64,000 nucleotides of DNA from an uncultured Bacteroidales bacterium (lineage in GTDB: Bacteria; Bacteroidota; Bacteroidia; Bacteroidales; Paludibacteraceae), in the NCBI GenBank assembly GCA_900319035.1, contig ONMU01000008.1:1-64000 (forward strand), in the 5' to 3' direction. The notes under the pieces were generated by a model. It saw nothing but the letters and a program-made list of their open reading frames with translations, ran no database searches and was not told where the DNA came from. Within the stretch, counting starts at the first letter, position 1. Each line of letters starts with the position of its first letter. Shown in pieces: positions 7,666 through 17,085 of this stretch. A program made the translations under genes and the position numbers.

Positions 7666-8115
7666 ATGAAAGATCCTATGAAACGAATCCTATTATTGGC
7701 ATGTACAATGACGTGCTTGTTGACTGCCTCAGCGCAAGTAAACCAGATCCTCGGAGATTGGAAGACCGTGGACGACAAGACCGGCGAACACCGCTCGGTA
7801 GTACACATCTTCAAGGCCACCGACGGACTCTATTACGGCAAGATCGCCCAACTGCTGGTGGGTGACCCGGATGCGAAATGCACCAAGTGTGAAGGCGCAG
7901 ACCATAACAAACCCGTCGTCGGATTAGTCATCATCCGCGGCATGAAATACGATGCCGAGAAGAACCAGCTCGTGGACGGACAGGTCTTGGATCCCGAGTC
8001 CGGCAAGTTCTACTACGGTAAGATCTACCCCAAGGACGGTCAACTCATCCTGCGTGGCTCACTCGACAAACGGGGTCTGCTCGGTCGCAATCAGACATGG
8101 GTACGTAGCAAATAA
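7666..8115 (+). CDS. DUF2147 secreted protein
   Basis: A 149-residue protein starting at ATG 7666; a second ATG at 7678 gives the cleaner signal peptide MKRILLLACTMTCLLTASAQ and may be the true start. The mature part follows the DUF2147 pattern: ILGDWKTVDDKTGEHRSVVH near the start, then YYGKI, a CTKC pair flanking the central loop, GLVIIRGMKYD, and the closing LRGSLDKRGLLGRNQTWVR. Members are small beta-rich exported proteins of unknown role, about 140-150 residues long. It is monocistronic, with its own promoter, and the next gene also has its own. Confidence 0.85.
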   Translation: MKDPMKRILLLACTMTCLLTASAQVNQILGDWKTVDDKTGEHRSVVHIFKATDGLYYGKIAQLLVGDPDAKCTKCEGADHNKPVVGLVIIRGMKYDAEKNQLVDGQVLDPESGKFYYGKIYPKDGQLILRGSLDKRGLLGRNQTWVRSK

Positions 8116-8154
8116 TAGAATTTATTCTATTTTTTACAAAAAAATCCTTTTTTA

Positions 8155-8186
8155 TTTGCATATATGCAATTTTTGTAGTACCTTTG
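8155..8186 (+). promoter_or_regulatory. Promoter for the SurA-like operon
   Basis: TTTG at 8155-8158, 20 bases, then TACCTTTG at 8179-8186, about 20 bases before the first start codon. It probably drives the chaperone, OstA-like and barrel genes and perhaps dnaG. Confidence 0.85.
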
Positions 8187-8205
8187 CACGCTAATTTGAT
8201 CTAAA

Positions 8206-9108
8206 ATGATAAACAAACGAAATATAGTAGGTGCAGGAATCGTGTTGTCAGTACTGATGACGCTCCTATGCGGATGTCAGGCGCTGGAGAAGAAACAGCA
8301 GGTAGGAGCCGTTGCGGAACTGAACGGACAGTACCTCTACCGCTCGACTTTGGATTCGCTGACCTTGGGTCTAAGCAGTGAAGACAGCCTTCGCGTGGTG
8401 CAGCAATATATCCGCCAATGGGCGCAAGACATCCTGCTCTACGACAACTCCACCGCACGCACCCATCGCGAGATAGAACAGATGGTCTCCGAGTACAGAC
8501 GCACCTTGTACGCGCAGGCATACGAAGACCGTTTGGTAGAGCGCCGGATGCCGAAATCCATTCCGGACAGCGCCGTACAAGCTATCTACGACCGAATGCC
8601 CGACCGGTTTATCTTGGACGAGAGCATCGTCAAAGGCGTGCTGCTGGTCGTGCCCAACGATGCACCAAACCTCTCCAAAGTCAAACAATGGTTGCTCAAG
8701 ATCGGCACCGAGCGGCAGGAAAGAAAGGAGAGAAAGAACAGCAAAGCGACTAACGTCCTTGACGACATCGAGAAATACGTCTATCAGAATGCCAGCGGCT
8801 ACGAGCTCTTCACCGACCAATGGACAACCGTAACCGCCCTGACGAGACAGATGCCCGTGGAGCGTGCGGACTTAGAGACGAAACTCAAATACGGCAACCG
8901 GATAGAGATCTCGGATTCGACCCAGACCTTTATTCTGCAAGTGACCGAGAAACATATGCGAGGCGAGAAAATGCCGGTGGAGTACGCCCGTCCGCAGATA
9001 GAGAAAATCATCCTCAACGCCCGTCGTGTGGAGTTCCTCCGCAAGGAGCGCGAACGACTCTACAACGATGCCGTACAGGAGAAGAAGATCAAATTCTTTG
9101 ATATTTGA
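8206..9108 (+). CDS. SurA-like periplasmic chaperone lipoprotein
   Basis: A 300-residue protein with a lipoprotein signal: basic N-terminus, hydrophobic stretch, then LCGC with the acylated cysteine near residue 24. The rest is mostly helical with a SurA N-terminal-like region (VAELNGQYLYRSTLDSL) but without a recognisable parvulin prolyl-isomerase core such as a GGELG motif. It lies 5 bases before a complete SurA. Bacteroidales commonly carry such SurA-type paralogues in a row, and the likely role is guiding outer-membrane proteins through the periplasm. The assignment rests on context and the N-terminal similarity. Confidence 0.7.
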   Translation: MINKRNIVGAGIVLSVLMTLLCGCQALEKKQQVGAVAELNGQYLYRSTLDSLTLGLSSEDSLRVVQQYIRQWAQDILLYDNSTARTHREIEQMVSEYRRTLYAQAYEDRLVERRMPKSIPDSAVQAIYDRMPDRFILDESIVKGVLLVVPNDAPNLSKVKQWLLKIGTERQERKERKNSKATNVLDDIEKYVYQNASGYELFTDQWTTVTALTRQMPVERADLETKLKYGNRIEISDSTQTFILQVTEKHMRGEKMPVEYARPQIEKIILNARRVEFLRKERERLYNDAVQEKKIKFFDI

Positions 9109-9113
9109 CATTT

Positions 9114-10460
9114 ATGAAGAAATATAGTTTTACAGTTTTAATGACTTTGGCGCTGAGTATCAGCGTCTATGCCCAGATGGCGATTGACGAGGTGATCTGG
9201 GTAGTGGGTGACGAAGCTATCCTGCGCAGCGAAGTGGAAGAAGAGCGTATTCGTGCGCAATACGAGGGACAACAGATCAAAGGTGACCCGTATTGCGTCA
9301 TCCCCGAGCAGTTAGCTATCCAGAAACTGTTCCTCCATCAGGCGGAACTGGACTCCGTGGAAGCTAACGAGTCTTCCGTGAGCCACCAAGTGGACATGCG
9401 TATGAACTACTACATCAGCCAAATCGGCTCGAAAGAGAAGATGGAGGAGTATTTCCGCAAGACCAGCAGCGAGATCCGCGAGGAGATGATGACCACCGTT
9501 CGCAACCAGATGATCATCCAACAGATGCAGCAGAAACTGACCTCGAACATCAAACCGACCCCTGCTGAGATCCGTCGGTACTTCAACAACCTGCCGATGG
9601 ACTCTATCCCGATGATGCCTGCACAGGTAGAAGTACAGATCCTGAGTTTTGAACCTCCTGTGCCGATCGAGGAGACCGAACGCGTCAAACAACGTCTGCG
9701 TGAGTTCACCGAACGCGTGCAGAACGGCTCGTCCGATTTCAGTATGTTAGCCCGTCTCTACTCCGAAGACACCGAGAGTGCCAAGAGAGGCGGTGAGTTG
9801 GGATTTGTAGGCAAAGGACAGTTGGTGCCTGAGTTCGCAGAGGTCGCTTTTAACCTCAACGACCCCAAACGGGTAAGCCGTATCGTGCAGACTGAGTACG
9901 GATACCACATCATCCAGCTCATCGAGAAGAAAGGTGACCGTATCAACTGTCGTCATATTCTGATCCGTCCGCGTATCAGCGCTACCGATAAGATCAACGC
10001 TATCGAGAAACTGGACAGCATCCGGCAGATGGTCTTGGCGGATAGTATGCTATTCGAGCAAGCCGTCATCCGTTTCTCGGAAGACAAGAACACCGTGATG
10101 AACGCCGGTCTGATGATCAACCCCAACACCGGTAGCAGTAAGTTCGAGTACCAAGAGTTAGCTCCCGAGATCTCCAAACAGATCTACGGCATGAACGAAG
10201 GCGATATATCGCAACCTTTCGTGATGATGGACCAGCAAAAGAACCGCGAGGTCTGCGCCATCGTCAAACTCAAAAAGAAAACAGACGTTCACCGCGCTAA
10301 CCTGACGGATGATTTCCAAACCATCCGCTCGATGTTGGAGAGCAAACTGAGTGCCGAATATATCCACGACTGGATCCTCAAGAAACAGCAGTCCACCTTC
10401 ATCCAGATCTCACCCGAATGGCAAGGATGCGACTTTGAGTACCCGGGATGGATCCACTAA
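9114..10460 (+). CDS. surA: Peptidyl-prolyl isomerase SurA
   Basis: A 448-residue periplasmic chaperone, taking the ATG at 9114 rather than a TTG three codons earlier, because MKKYSFTVLMTLALSISVYA is a good signal peptide. The SurA N-terminal domain (EVIWVVGDEAILRSEVEEER) is followed by a first parvulin domain at about 165-275 with GGELGFVGKGQLVPEFAEVA and GYHIIQLIEKK. A second, more divergent one begins CRHILIRPR. Two isomerase domains and this length match the family. It helps fold outer-membrane barrels, which fits the OstA-like and barrel genes downstream. It lies 5 bases after the lipoprotein gene. Confidence 0.92.
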   Translation: MKKYSFTVLMTLALSISVYAQMAIDEVIWVVGDEAILRSEVEEERIRAQYEGQQIKGDPYCVIPEQLAIQKLFLHQAELDSVEANESSVSHQVDMRMNYYISQIGSKEKMEEYFRKTSSEIREEMMTTVRNQMIIQQMQQKLTSNIKPTPAEIRRYFNNLPMDSIPMMPAQVEVQILSFEPPVPIEETERVKQRLREFTERVQNGSSDFSMLARLYSEDTESAKRGGELGFVGKGQLVPEFAEVAFNLNDPKRVSRIVQTEYGYHIIQLIEKKGDRINCRHILIRPRISATDKINAIEKLDSIRQMVLADSMLFEQAVIRFSEDKNTVMNAGLMINPNTGSSKFEYQELAPEISKQIYGMNEGDISQPFVMMDQQKNREVCAIVKLKKKTDVHRANLTDDFQTIRSMLESKLSAEYIHDWILKKQQSTFIQISPEWQGCDFEYPGWIH

Positions 10461-10515
10461 GCAATTAACAATTAATAATTAACAATTAATATTAATATTA
10501 ACAATTCACAATTCA
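10461..10515. repeat. Low-complexity intergenic repeat (AATTAACA type)
   Basis: The spacer between surA and the OstA-like gene is a string of imperfect AACAATTAAT words. Similar short-word repeats fill other spacers in this window. Confidence 0.7.
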
Positions 10516-10525
10516 CAAAGAGTTA

Positions 10526-12151
10526 ATGGGGTTTTGTGCAAAACATAAGAATCCGAACGGACATAAGAGTTGGTATATAACTCTTAGGACGCTCTGTGCA
10601 TTGTTCATTATGAATTGTACATTGAGCGTAAGCGCTCAGACCATGGTCTATCTGGAGCACTCGGAGACCCTGAGTTTTGACCAAGACCGTATAGCCAACG
10701 CACAGATCCTGAACGGCAACGTGATCTTTAGGCATGACTCCGCTCTCATGTATTGCGACAGCGCCTATTTCTACGAAGGCACGAACTCGCTCGACGCTTT
10801 CGGACATATCCGGTTTGTACAAGGCGACACCCTGCAGGGATTCTGCGACAAGCTCTTTTATGACGGTAACACCAAATTAGCCCGCATGAGGCAGAACGTG
10901 CGTCTCGTACACGGACGAGAAGACGAGAACCCCACCGTCCTCACTACCGACACGCTCAACTACGACCGTACCACCAATATCGCCTATTACTACTCCGGTG
11001 GTAAGGTCAAAGACAGTCTGAACATCCTGACCTCTGTCCGCGGTAACTATCAACCCGATCATAACTTAGCGGTCTTCAGTATGGAGGTGCTGCTCACTAA
11101 TCCTAAGTTCACTCTCTCCAGCGACACGCTGCGGTACCGAACGGACACCAAGGTAGCCGACATCATCAGTCCTACCACCATCGTCTATGAGAAAGAGACC
11201 ACTATCCGTTCTTCCCGAGGATGGTATAACACCGATAATGAGCTCTCAATGCTCTTGGACAGCTCGGTCGTAGAGCACGCGGACGGTAAGTCCATCACCG
11301 GCGATACGATCTACTATGACAAAGCGATCGGTTTCGGTCAAGTCATAGGCAACATGGCGATGCGTGACACTATCCAGCACGCTACCCTCTACGGCGAGTA
11401 CGGCGAGATGTGGGAAGAAGGAAGTCGCGGATATGCAACCGACAGCGCACTCATGGTCGATTGGTCTGACAGCGCCCACATCGCTTATATCCATGCCGAC
11501 ACGCTCTTCACGGAAGAGATAGCGTACCCGGACAGCTTATTAGCGATGGACAGCACCATCACAGACAGCACTTACCGCCGCGTACGGGCGTACCACGGAG
11601 TGCGCGTCTTCCGGGACGATATGCAGATGGTCTGCGACTCGATGGTCTATCTCGGTTCGGACTCCACCATCTATCTCTTCACCGATCCTATCTGTTGGAG
11701 CGACAACCAGCAGATCTCCGCAGACAGCATGAGGCTGTATATCGTCAATGGGGCTATTGATCATGCGTTAGCTATTCAGAACGCCCTTTGCGTGATGCAC
11801 GACACCTTGGATCTGTACAACCAGATGGGCGGCAAAGAGATCACAGCATTTCTCATAGACGGAGAAGTCAAGTTAGTGGACGTAAGCGGCAATGCCCTCA
11901 CGATCTATTACCCCAAAGAAGATGACGGCGGATATATCGGTCTGAACACCACCGAGAGCAGTTTCATCCGCGTCTATATAGAAGACCAAGAGATCCAACG
12001 GCTGCGGTTTACCAAAGAGACCAACGGTGTGCTCTATCCTTTGGATCAAGTGCCGGAACTGACCGACCGGCTTGCCAATTTCTTCTGGGAAGAGGACAGT
12101 CGTCCCATCAGCCCGGAGGACGTGTTTAGGAAAGTTGACAAAAATGAATAA
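10526..12151 (+). CDS. OstA-like protein (LptA/LptD N-terminal domain)
   Basis: A 541-residue protein with a hydrophobic segment ending SVSAQ, about residues 19-38, that should act as a signal peptide after a long basic N-terminus. The body consists of repeated strands with the OstA pattern (DSALMYCDSAYFYEGTNSLD, TLNYDRTTNIAYYYSGGKV, ADSMRLYIVNG), the LptA-like beta-jellyroll that binds lipopolysaccharide. Bacteroidota keep such an OstA-like protein next to surA paralogues, and it is thought to take part in LPS transport across the periplasm. The 65-base spacer before it is made of CAATTAA-type repeats, and no promoter is visible there. Confidence 0.85.
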   Translation: MGFCAKHKNPNGHKSWYITLRTLCALFIMNCTLSVSAQTMVYLEHSETLSFDQDRIANAQILNGNVIFRHDSALMYCDSAYFYEGTNSLDAFGHIRFVQGDTLQGFCDKLFYDGNTKLARMRQNVRLVHGREDENPTVLTTDTLNYDRTTNIAYYYSGGKVKDSLNILTSVRGNYQPDHNLAVFSMEVLLTNPKFTLSSDTLRYRTDTKVADIISPTTIVYEKETTIRSSRGWYNTDNELSMLLDSSVVEHADGKSITGDTIYYDKAIGFGQVIGNMAMRDTIQHATLYGEYGEMWEEGSRGYATDSALMVDWSDSAHIAYIHADTLFTEEIAYPDSLLAMDSTITDSTYRRVRAYHGVRVFRDDMQMVCDSMVYLGSDSTIYLFTDPICWSDNQQISADSMRLYIVNGAIDHALAIQNALCVMHDTLDLYNQMGGKEITAFLIDGEVKLVDVSGNALTIYYPKEDDGGYIGLNTTESSFIRVYIEDQEIQRLRFTKETNGVLYPLDQVPELTDRLANFFWEEDSRPISPEDVFRKVDKNE

Positions 12152-12196
12152 TGAATATTGAATATTGAATAATGAATATTGAATAATGAATATTTT
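12152..12196. repeat. Low-complexity intergenic repeat (GAATATT type)
   Basis: Alternating TGAATATT and GAATAATGAATATT words fill the spacer between the OstA-like gene and the barrel gene. They provide several ATGs. The chosen start of the next gene is the one that gives a signal peptide. Confidence 0.7.
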
Positions 12197-12199
12197 GAT

Positions 12200-12916
12200 A
12201 TGAAAAAAAGTATTGTAACATTACTATTAGTATGTCTGACCATGGGATCATGGGCGATAGAGAAACCGAAACAAGGTTTTGGTTTTCAGATCAGTTGGGC
12301 ACAACCGATCCTGCGTATTAACCGTCCGGGAACTTCGGCTCTCAACGACTCCCTGAAAATGGCGATTAAGATGAACGGTTTCAAGGTCGGCGTGGTTTAT
12401 GATGCCACCTACATCGCCGGTTTCGGTAGCACCATCGGTATTAACTACACCTTTGGTGTCTATACCAGCAAATGGAGAGCTATGGGTATCTACAGCGATT
12501 TCCCGCGCATCCGTCAGCACATCACCTACCATCAGTTGGAGTTATTCGTGGATTGGCAATACAAGTTCGAGATTGCCAAAGAGACCTACCTGATGCTCTA
12601 CACCGGTCCGACACTCCAATGCGGTATCGATTTCGACATGCGCGTGGACTCCCAGAAAGACTACGACCAAGATGTAGAGCACTCCTACTATGACGGCTAC
12701 AAATCCGATGATCCCGACGAGTCGTTCAGACGATTGAACGTCACATGGGGCGTAGGTGCCGGATTCCAATACAAGCGTTATTTCCTGCGCGGAGGTTACG
12801 ACTTCGGTCTGATGAATCCGTACAAACACTCGGATTTTGCGAACGAGAAACACACCCGTGGACGCCTCGATCAATGGAACATCCGCCTCGGTGTGTACCT
12901 CTGGTATCACGAGTAA
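12200..12916 (+). CDS. Outer-membrane beta-barrel protein
   Basis: A 238-residue protein with a signal peptide (MKKSIVTLLLVCLTMGSWA). The mature part has regularly alternating aromatic and polar residues typical of barrel strands (GFGFQISWAQPILRI, STIGINYTFGVYTSKW, LELFVDWQYKFEI, YFLRGGYDFGLMN) and ends WNIRLGVYLWYHE, a last strand with a terminal-type aromatic pattern. It looks like the small PorT/OmpA-type barrels of the phylum. The substrate is unknown. An ATG 21 bases upstream lies within the repeat spacer and is less likely. dnaG starts 12 bases downstream. Confidence 0.75.
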   Translation: MKKSIVTLLLVCLTMGSWAIEKPKQGFGFQISWAQPILRINRPGTSALNDSLKMAIKMNGFKVGVVYDATYIAGFGSTIGINYTFGVYTSKWRAMGIYSDFPRIRQHITYHQLELFVDWQYKFEIAKETYLMLYTGPTLQCGIDFDMRVDSQKDYDQDVEHSYYDGYKSDDPDESFRRLNVTWGVGAGFQYKRYFLRGGYDFGLMNPYKHSDFANEKHTRGRLDQWNIRLGVYLWYHE

Positions 12917-12928
12917 ATCGTACATCCC

Positions 12929-14899
12929 TTGATTCCCCGTGAAGTCATAGAACGGATTCACACGGCAGCCAAGATAGAAGAGGTAGTCGGTGATTATGTC
13001 ACGCTGCGTAAACGCGGCGCGAACCTCATTGGGCTCTGTCCTTTCCACCACGAGAAGACAGGCTCGTTCACCGTCAGCCCCTCCAAAGGCATCTACAAGT
13101 GCTTCGGTTGCGGTGTCAGCGGCAACGCTATCGGTTTTGTCATGGAGATCGAGCAATGCAGTTATATCGAAGCCGTCAAACAACTCGGTAAGAAATACCA
13201 TATAGACGTACCCGAACGGGAAATGACCGCCGAGGAGCAGCAACGCCAAGATGACCGCGAGTCGATGTTCGTAGTCAATGATTTCGCGAACCAGTGGTTT
13301 CAGCAACAACTCTGGGAGACGCAGGAAGGACAAGCTATCGGTCTGAGCTATTTCCGCGAGAGAGGGCTGAGGGACGACATCATCCGCAAATACCAACTCG
13401 GCTACTCGCCTGAGAAAGGCAACCCCTTAGCCAAAGCCCTGCAAGCCAAAGGGTTCAAAGAGCAGTTTATCATCAATAACGTGGACACCAAGATAGGTGT
13501 CGGCGTCGTAGGTAAGAGCGAAGACGGTAGGCTGTATGACCGTTTCCGTGACCGCGTGATGTTTCCTATCTTCACCGTCAGCGGCAAACCCGTTGCTTTC
13601 GCCGGACGTATTCTCAAGAAGAAAGACAACGTCGGCAAATACGTCAACTCGCCCGACAGCCTCATCTACTCCAAGACCAACGAGCTCTACGGTCTTTTCC
13701 AAGCCAAACAATCCATCGCTCGAGCCGACATGTGTTACCTCGTAGAGGGTCAGATGGACGTCATCTCGATGCACCAATCTGGTATAGAGAACGTAGTTGC
13801 CAGCGGCGGAACGGCTTTGACCAAACCGCAGATACGTCTTATCCAGCGATTTACCAGTAACATCACCGTCCTCTACGACGGCGATGCAGCAGGTATTCAT
13901 GCGGCGTTGCGAGGAATAGATATGTTCCTCGAAGAAGGATTCAACGTGAAGGTCGTTCTTCTGCCCGACGGCGAAGACCCCGATAGCTACGCTCAGAACC
14001 ACGACTCCACCGAGTTCATCCGTTATATCGAAGAGCACCAGACCGATTTCATTCGCTTCAAATCCGCCCTCCTGAGCAAGGATGCCGGAGACGATCCGCA
14101 GAAACGCGCCTCGCTCATCAAAGACATCACTTCCTCCATCGCCATCATCCCGGATATGATCACACGGCAAGTCTATATCAAAGACAGCGCCGAGAGACTG
14201 CATATGTCCGAGAAAGTGCTGACCAATGAGGTGGTCAATCTCCGCCGCAAGAAAATGGAGGAACGTAACAAAGCCAAAGAGGGCGGTTCGTACACCGAAG
14301 AGGGTGTGTCCTCTTTCGAAGAAGCCCCTTCGTCCCCTACTACCCCCATAGACACTCCTACTGTCCGTGAGAGTGCGCCACTAAGCGGACTTGCAGCCAA
14401 CTACTACAACCTTATGCAACTCGTCGTGAAATACGGCGAACGGCCTATTGAGGTGGACGGAACGGTCTATTCGATAGGAGACCTCATCATCCTCACTTTA
14501 GAGGCAGACGAGATACAACCACCTTTACCCGTCTACCAGACCATGATTGACGAGTTCAAGCAGCACTCCAAAGAGGAGGGATTCAAAGCAGAGACCTTCT
14601 TTAAGTTTCACCCTGACCCGCAGGTTTGCAAAATGGCGGTGGAGATGATCGCCGAGAAATACCGCGTAGCAGACTCCGACTCCGAGAAACGCATCGGTGA
14701 ACTCGTCACCCGACTGCTATTCGAGATCAAACTGACGGTCATCAACATCCAAGTGGAGGAACTGGAGAAAAACCTCAAGTTAGCACAAACTAACAACGAT
14801 TGGAATACCCAGATGGCGCTGCTCAAACATCAACCGGAACTGTTAGAAGCACGTAACGAGATCTGTAAGATCCTCGGAAACCGCGTGATAAATATATAA
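12929..14899 (+). CDS. dnaG: DNA primase DnaG
   Basis: A 656-residue primase that makes the RNA primers for replication. The CHC2 zinc finger uses C37, H40, C58 and C61 (GLCPFHHEKTGSFTVSPSKG, then KCFGCG). The Toprim core follows with YLVEGQMDVISMHQSG (acidic E of VEGQ), SGGTAL and LYDGDAAG. A C-terminal helical region (about 480-656) would contact the DnaB helicase. The start is a TTG at 12929; no in-frame ATG or GTG would keep the intact N-terminus, and IPREVIERIH aligns with the normal DnaG beginning. A short acidic proline/threonine-rich linker lies at about 455-480. Confidence 0.96.
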   Translation: MIPREVIERIHTAAKIEEVVGDYVTLRKRGANLIGLCPFHHEKTGSFTVSPSKGIYKCFGCGVSGNAIGFVMEIEQCSYIEAVKQLGKKYHIDVPEREMTAEEQQRQDDRESMFVVNDFANQWFQQQLWETQEGQAIGLSYFRERGLRDDIIRKYQLGYSPEKGNPLAKALQAKGFKEQFIINNVDTKIGVGVVGKSEDGRLYDRFRDRVMFPIFTVSGKPVAFAGRILKKKDNVGKYVNSPDSLIYSKTNELYGLFQAKQSIARADMCYLVEGQMDVISMHQSGIENVVASGGTALTKPQIRLIQRFTSNITVLYDGDAAGIHAALRGIDMFLEEGFNVKVVLLPDGEDPDSYAQNHDSTEFIRYIEEHQTDFIRFKSALLSKDAGDDPQKRASLIKDITSSIAIIPDMITRQVYIKDSAERLHMSEKVLTNEVVNLRRKKMEERNKAKEGGSYTEEGVSSFEEAPSSPTTPIDTPTVRESAPLSGLAANYYNLMQLVVKYGERPIEVDGTVYSIGDLIILTLEADEIQPPLPVYQTMIDEFKQHSKEEGFKAETFFKFHPDPQVCKMAVEMIAEKYRVADSDSEKRIGELVTRLLFEIKLTVINIQVEELEKNLKLAQTNNDWNTQMALLKHQPELLEARNEICKILGNRVINI

Positions 14900-14903
14900 G
14901 ATT

Positions 14904-15683
14904 ATGCTATTTCAAAGCATCGTATATGGACCTATACACAGCCGACGTTTAGGCATCAGCCTTGGCATGGAGTTGATGCCTCTGGAGCATAAGTTATGTT
15001 CCTTCAACTGCGTGTACTGTGAATGCGGATGGAACGAACCCGTCCATCAGCCCAAACTGCCGACCCGAGAAGAAGTCAGAACGGCTCTGGAGGAGAAACT
15101 GAGCCAAATGGTAAATGATACATGTCCAAATGGTACTTCTCTTGATGTCATCACTTTCTCCGGAAACGGCGAACCGACCCTGCATCCGGATTTCTTAGGC
15201 ATCATCGAAGATACCTGCGCCCTGCGTGACCGGTACTACCCTTCTGCCAAAGTGTCCGTCCTCTCTAACTCTACGCAACTGGCACGACCCGATGTCGTCA
15301 AGGCGCTGCGCCTGTGCGACAACCGAATCCTCAAACTCGATGCAGGCACAGACAGGATGATGCGTCGTATTGACCTGCCGGTGAACGAAGATCTGACGGT
15401 TGCTACGTTGATAGAGAGACTCGCGCAGTTTGAGGGCGATTTCACCTTGCAGACCTGTTTCCTGCGTGGCGAACATAACGGACAACCCATCGATAACACC
15501 ACACCCGAAGAGTTAGCGGCTTGGTACCATGCAGTCGATCAGCTGCATCCCAAACAGATCATGATCTACGTCATAGACCGTAAGACCCCCGAGGAGCATC
15601 TGACTAAGATCCCCCGTGAGGAGATGGAACGCATCGCTGCTCCCCTTCGCGCCAAAGGCTATGATGTCATCATCAGCGCCTAA
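14904..15683 (+). CDS. Radical SAM protein
   Basis: A 259-residue enzyme starting 4 bases after dnaG. The cluster motif is C32, C36, C39 (LCSFNCVYC), the CxxxCxxC form that holds the 4Fe-4S cluster and S-adenosylmethionine. FSGNGEPTLHPDF is the GGE-like motif that contacts SAM. There is no SPASM or other C-terminal cluster domain, and the length fits the short YfkAB/Fe-S oxidoreductase-type group of uncharacterised radical SAM proteins in Bacteroidota. The substrate cannot be inferred. Translation is probably coupled to dnaG. Confidence 0.88.
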   Translation: MLFQSIVYGPIHSRRLGISLGMELMPLEHKLCSFNCVYCECGWNEPVHQPKLPTREEVRTALEEKLSQMVNDTCPNGTSLDVITFSGNGEPTLHPDFLGIIEDTCALRDRYYPSAKVSVLSNSTQLARPDVVKALRLCDNRILKLDAGTDRMMRRIDLPVNEDLTVATLIERLAQFEGDFTLQTCFLRGEHNGQPIDNTTPEELAAWYHAVDQLHPKQIMIYVIDRKTPEEHLTKIPREEMERIAAPLRAKGYDVIISA

Positions 15684-15768
15684 ATGCATAAAAGCAAAAA
15701 TGAGAAAATGCAAAAATGCGAAAATGCAAAAATGAGAAAATGCGAAAATGAGAAAATGCGAAAATGAG
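15684..15768. repeat. AAAATGNG short-word repeat
   Basis: The spacer contains about ten imperfect copies of AAAATGCG/AAAATGAG/AAAATGCA. The start codon of the next gene lies in the last copy (AAAATGAGTAAA). Confidence 0.8.
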
Positions 15769-16822
15769 TAAATACCTCGTTGCACCAATGAACTGGGGAC
15801 TCGGTCATGCGAGTCGATGCATTCCCCTCGTACGCCGTCTCATCCGTGAAGGGCACGAGGTCATCTTGGGCGGAAACGGTGAGAGTCTAACGCTCCTTCG
15901 TAAGCATTTTCCCAAACTCCGATATACCTATTTAGCCCCGCTTAACCTGCGTTACAGCGCAGGTAAAAGCCAAGTGTGGGCAATGCTCAAAGCCCTGCCG
16001 AAACTGTTCTTGTGGTCGCTTAAAGACCACGCGATGCTGCAAGCCGTGCTGCGTGAAGAACCGATAGACTACGTCCTTTCCGACAACCGTTTCGGGCTAT
16101 TTGTCCATCGACCAACGACTAACGACCAACGACCAACAACCAACGACCATCGACCAACGACCAAAGACCATCGACCAACAACCATCTACCTCACCCACCA
16201 ACTGCACATCATGCTACCCCGCCCTTGGCGTTGGTTAGAACCCCTCGTAGCGCGCCTACATGCGCGTATATACACGCGTTTTAATAAGGTCTGGATTCCC
16301 GATTATGAAGATGCAGACAAAAGTCTTGCCGGCGAACTCAGCCACCCAAATGATGTACGAAGGAACGATGTACGATGTACGATTGAGTATATCGGTCCGA
16401 TGAGCAGGTTTGAGGACTATGACCGCTCTCAGGACAATCCGATTGCACAGAATTATACCGTCGTAGCCGTTCTCTCGGGTCTGGAACCGCATCGCACACT
16501 ATTGGAGAAAGAGATCGTCGCCCGTTACTTAGACACAGACGAACAGGTGCTCATCGTGCAGGGACTTGTCAACCGCCCCAACACGCGTTTCAAACGGCGA
16601 AACATCACCCTCGTTCCTTCGATAACCGATGCCGAATTGGTACCCGTTCTGATGAACGCCAAACATATTATCGCACGCTCCGGTTACTCCACCATCATGG
16701 ATCTGCACGCCCTCGGTTTGTTGCCCTCCAAGAATGAGACTCCAAATCCTCAAATAGAGCTCATTCCAACCCCGGGACAGCCCGAACAGGAGTATTTATC
16801 GGCTTATTTTGCAGAAAAATAG
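15764..16822 (+). CDS. Glycosyltransferase (GT28/MurG-like)
   Basis: A 352-residue protein. The N-terminus MSKYLVAPMNWGLGHASRC with GHASRCIPLVRRL is the GT-B nucleotide-sugar transferase signature. The C-terminal half has the donor-site region (VVAVLSGLEPHR, LVPSITDAELVPVLMNAKHI, then ARSGYSTIMDL), which resembles the MurG/GT28 sugar-nucleotide pocket. The family adds sugars to lipid or glycan acceptors; this acceptor is unknown. The oddity is a 26-residue stretch at about 117-142 made of RPTTNDQ/RPTTNDH repeats, encoded by a CGACCAACGAC microsatellite, and a second short repeat NDVRRNDVR near 198. Both look like expanded DNA repeats tolerated in frame at surface loops. Confidence 0.8.
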   Translation: MSKYLVAPMNWGLGHASRCIPLVRRLIREGHEVILGGNGESLTLLRKHFPKLRYTYLAPLNLRYSAGKSQVWAMLKALPKLFLWSLKDHAMLQAVLREEPIDYVLSDNRFGLFVHRPTTNDQRPTTNDHRPTTKDHRPTTIYLTHQLHIMLPRPWRWLEPLVARLHARIYTRFNKVWIPDYEDADKSLAGELSHPNDVRRNDVRCTIEYIGPMSRFEDYDRSQDNPIAQNYTVVAVLSGLEPHRTLLEKEIVARYLDTDEQVLIVQGLVNRPNTRFKRRNITLVPSITDAELVPVLMNAKHIIARSGYSTIMDLHALGLLPSKNETPNPQIELIPTPGQPEQEYLSAYFAEK

Positions 16823-16851
16823 CATAAAAAAAGCAAAAAAATGCAAAAATA

Positions 16852-16883
16852 TTTGCGTATATCAAAAAAAAGCAGTACTTTTG
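16852..16883 (+). promoter_or_regulatory. Promoter for tRNA-Glu and rpsT
   Basis: TTTG at 16852-16855, 20 bases, then TACTTTTG at 16876-16883, 30 bases before the tRNA. No second promoter is seen before rpsT. Confidence 0.8.
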
Positions 16884-16913
16884 CACGCTTTTTCGTCAGT
16901 AAACACTCCGCGA

Positions 16914-16985
16914 GGTGCCATCGTATAACGGTTAGTACTCAAGATTTTCATTCTTGCAATAGGGGTTCGATTCCCCTTGGCACTA
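16914..16985 (+). tRNA. tRNA-Glu (UUC)
   Basis: The acceptor strands GGTGCCA (16914-16920) and TGGCACT (to 16984) pair, with one G-U. The anticodon stem CAAGA/TCTTG encloses the loop TTTTCAT with anticodon TTC at 16947-16949, and GGGGTTCGATTCCCC is the T arm. CCA is not encoded. It is co-transcribed with rpsT by position. Confidence 0.95.
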
Positions 16986-17085
16986 CAAAGACCTTCCTAA
17001 AGTCAACATTCCAAAGCCAATCCTCTCAAGGCAGCGGAACAGTAACACAACCGTCCGCGAGTCGGACACAAAAAAAACAACAAAG

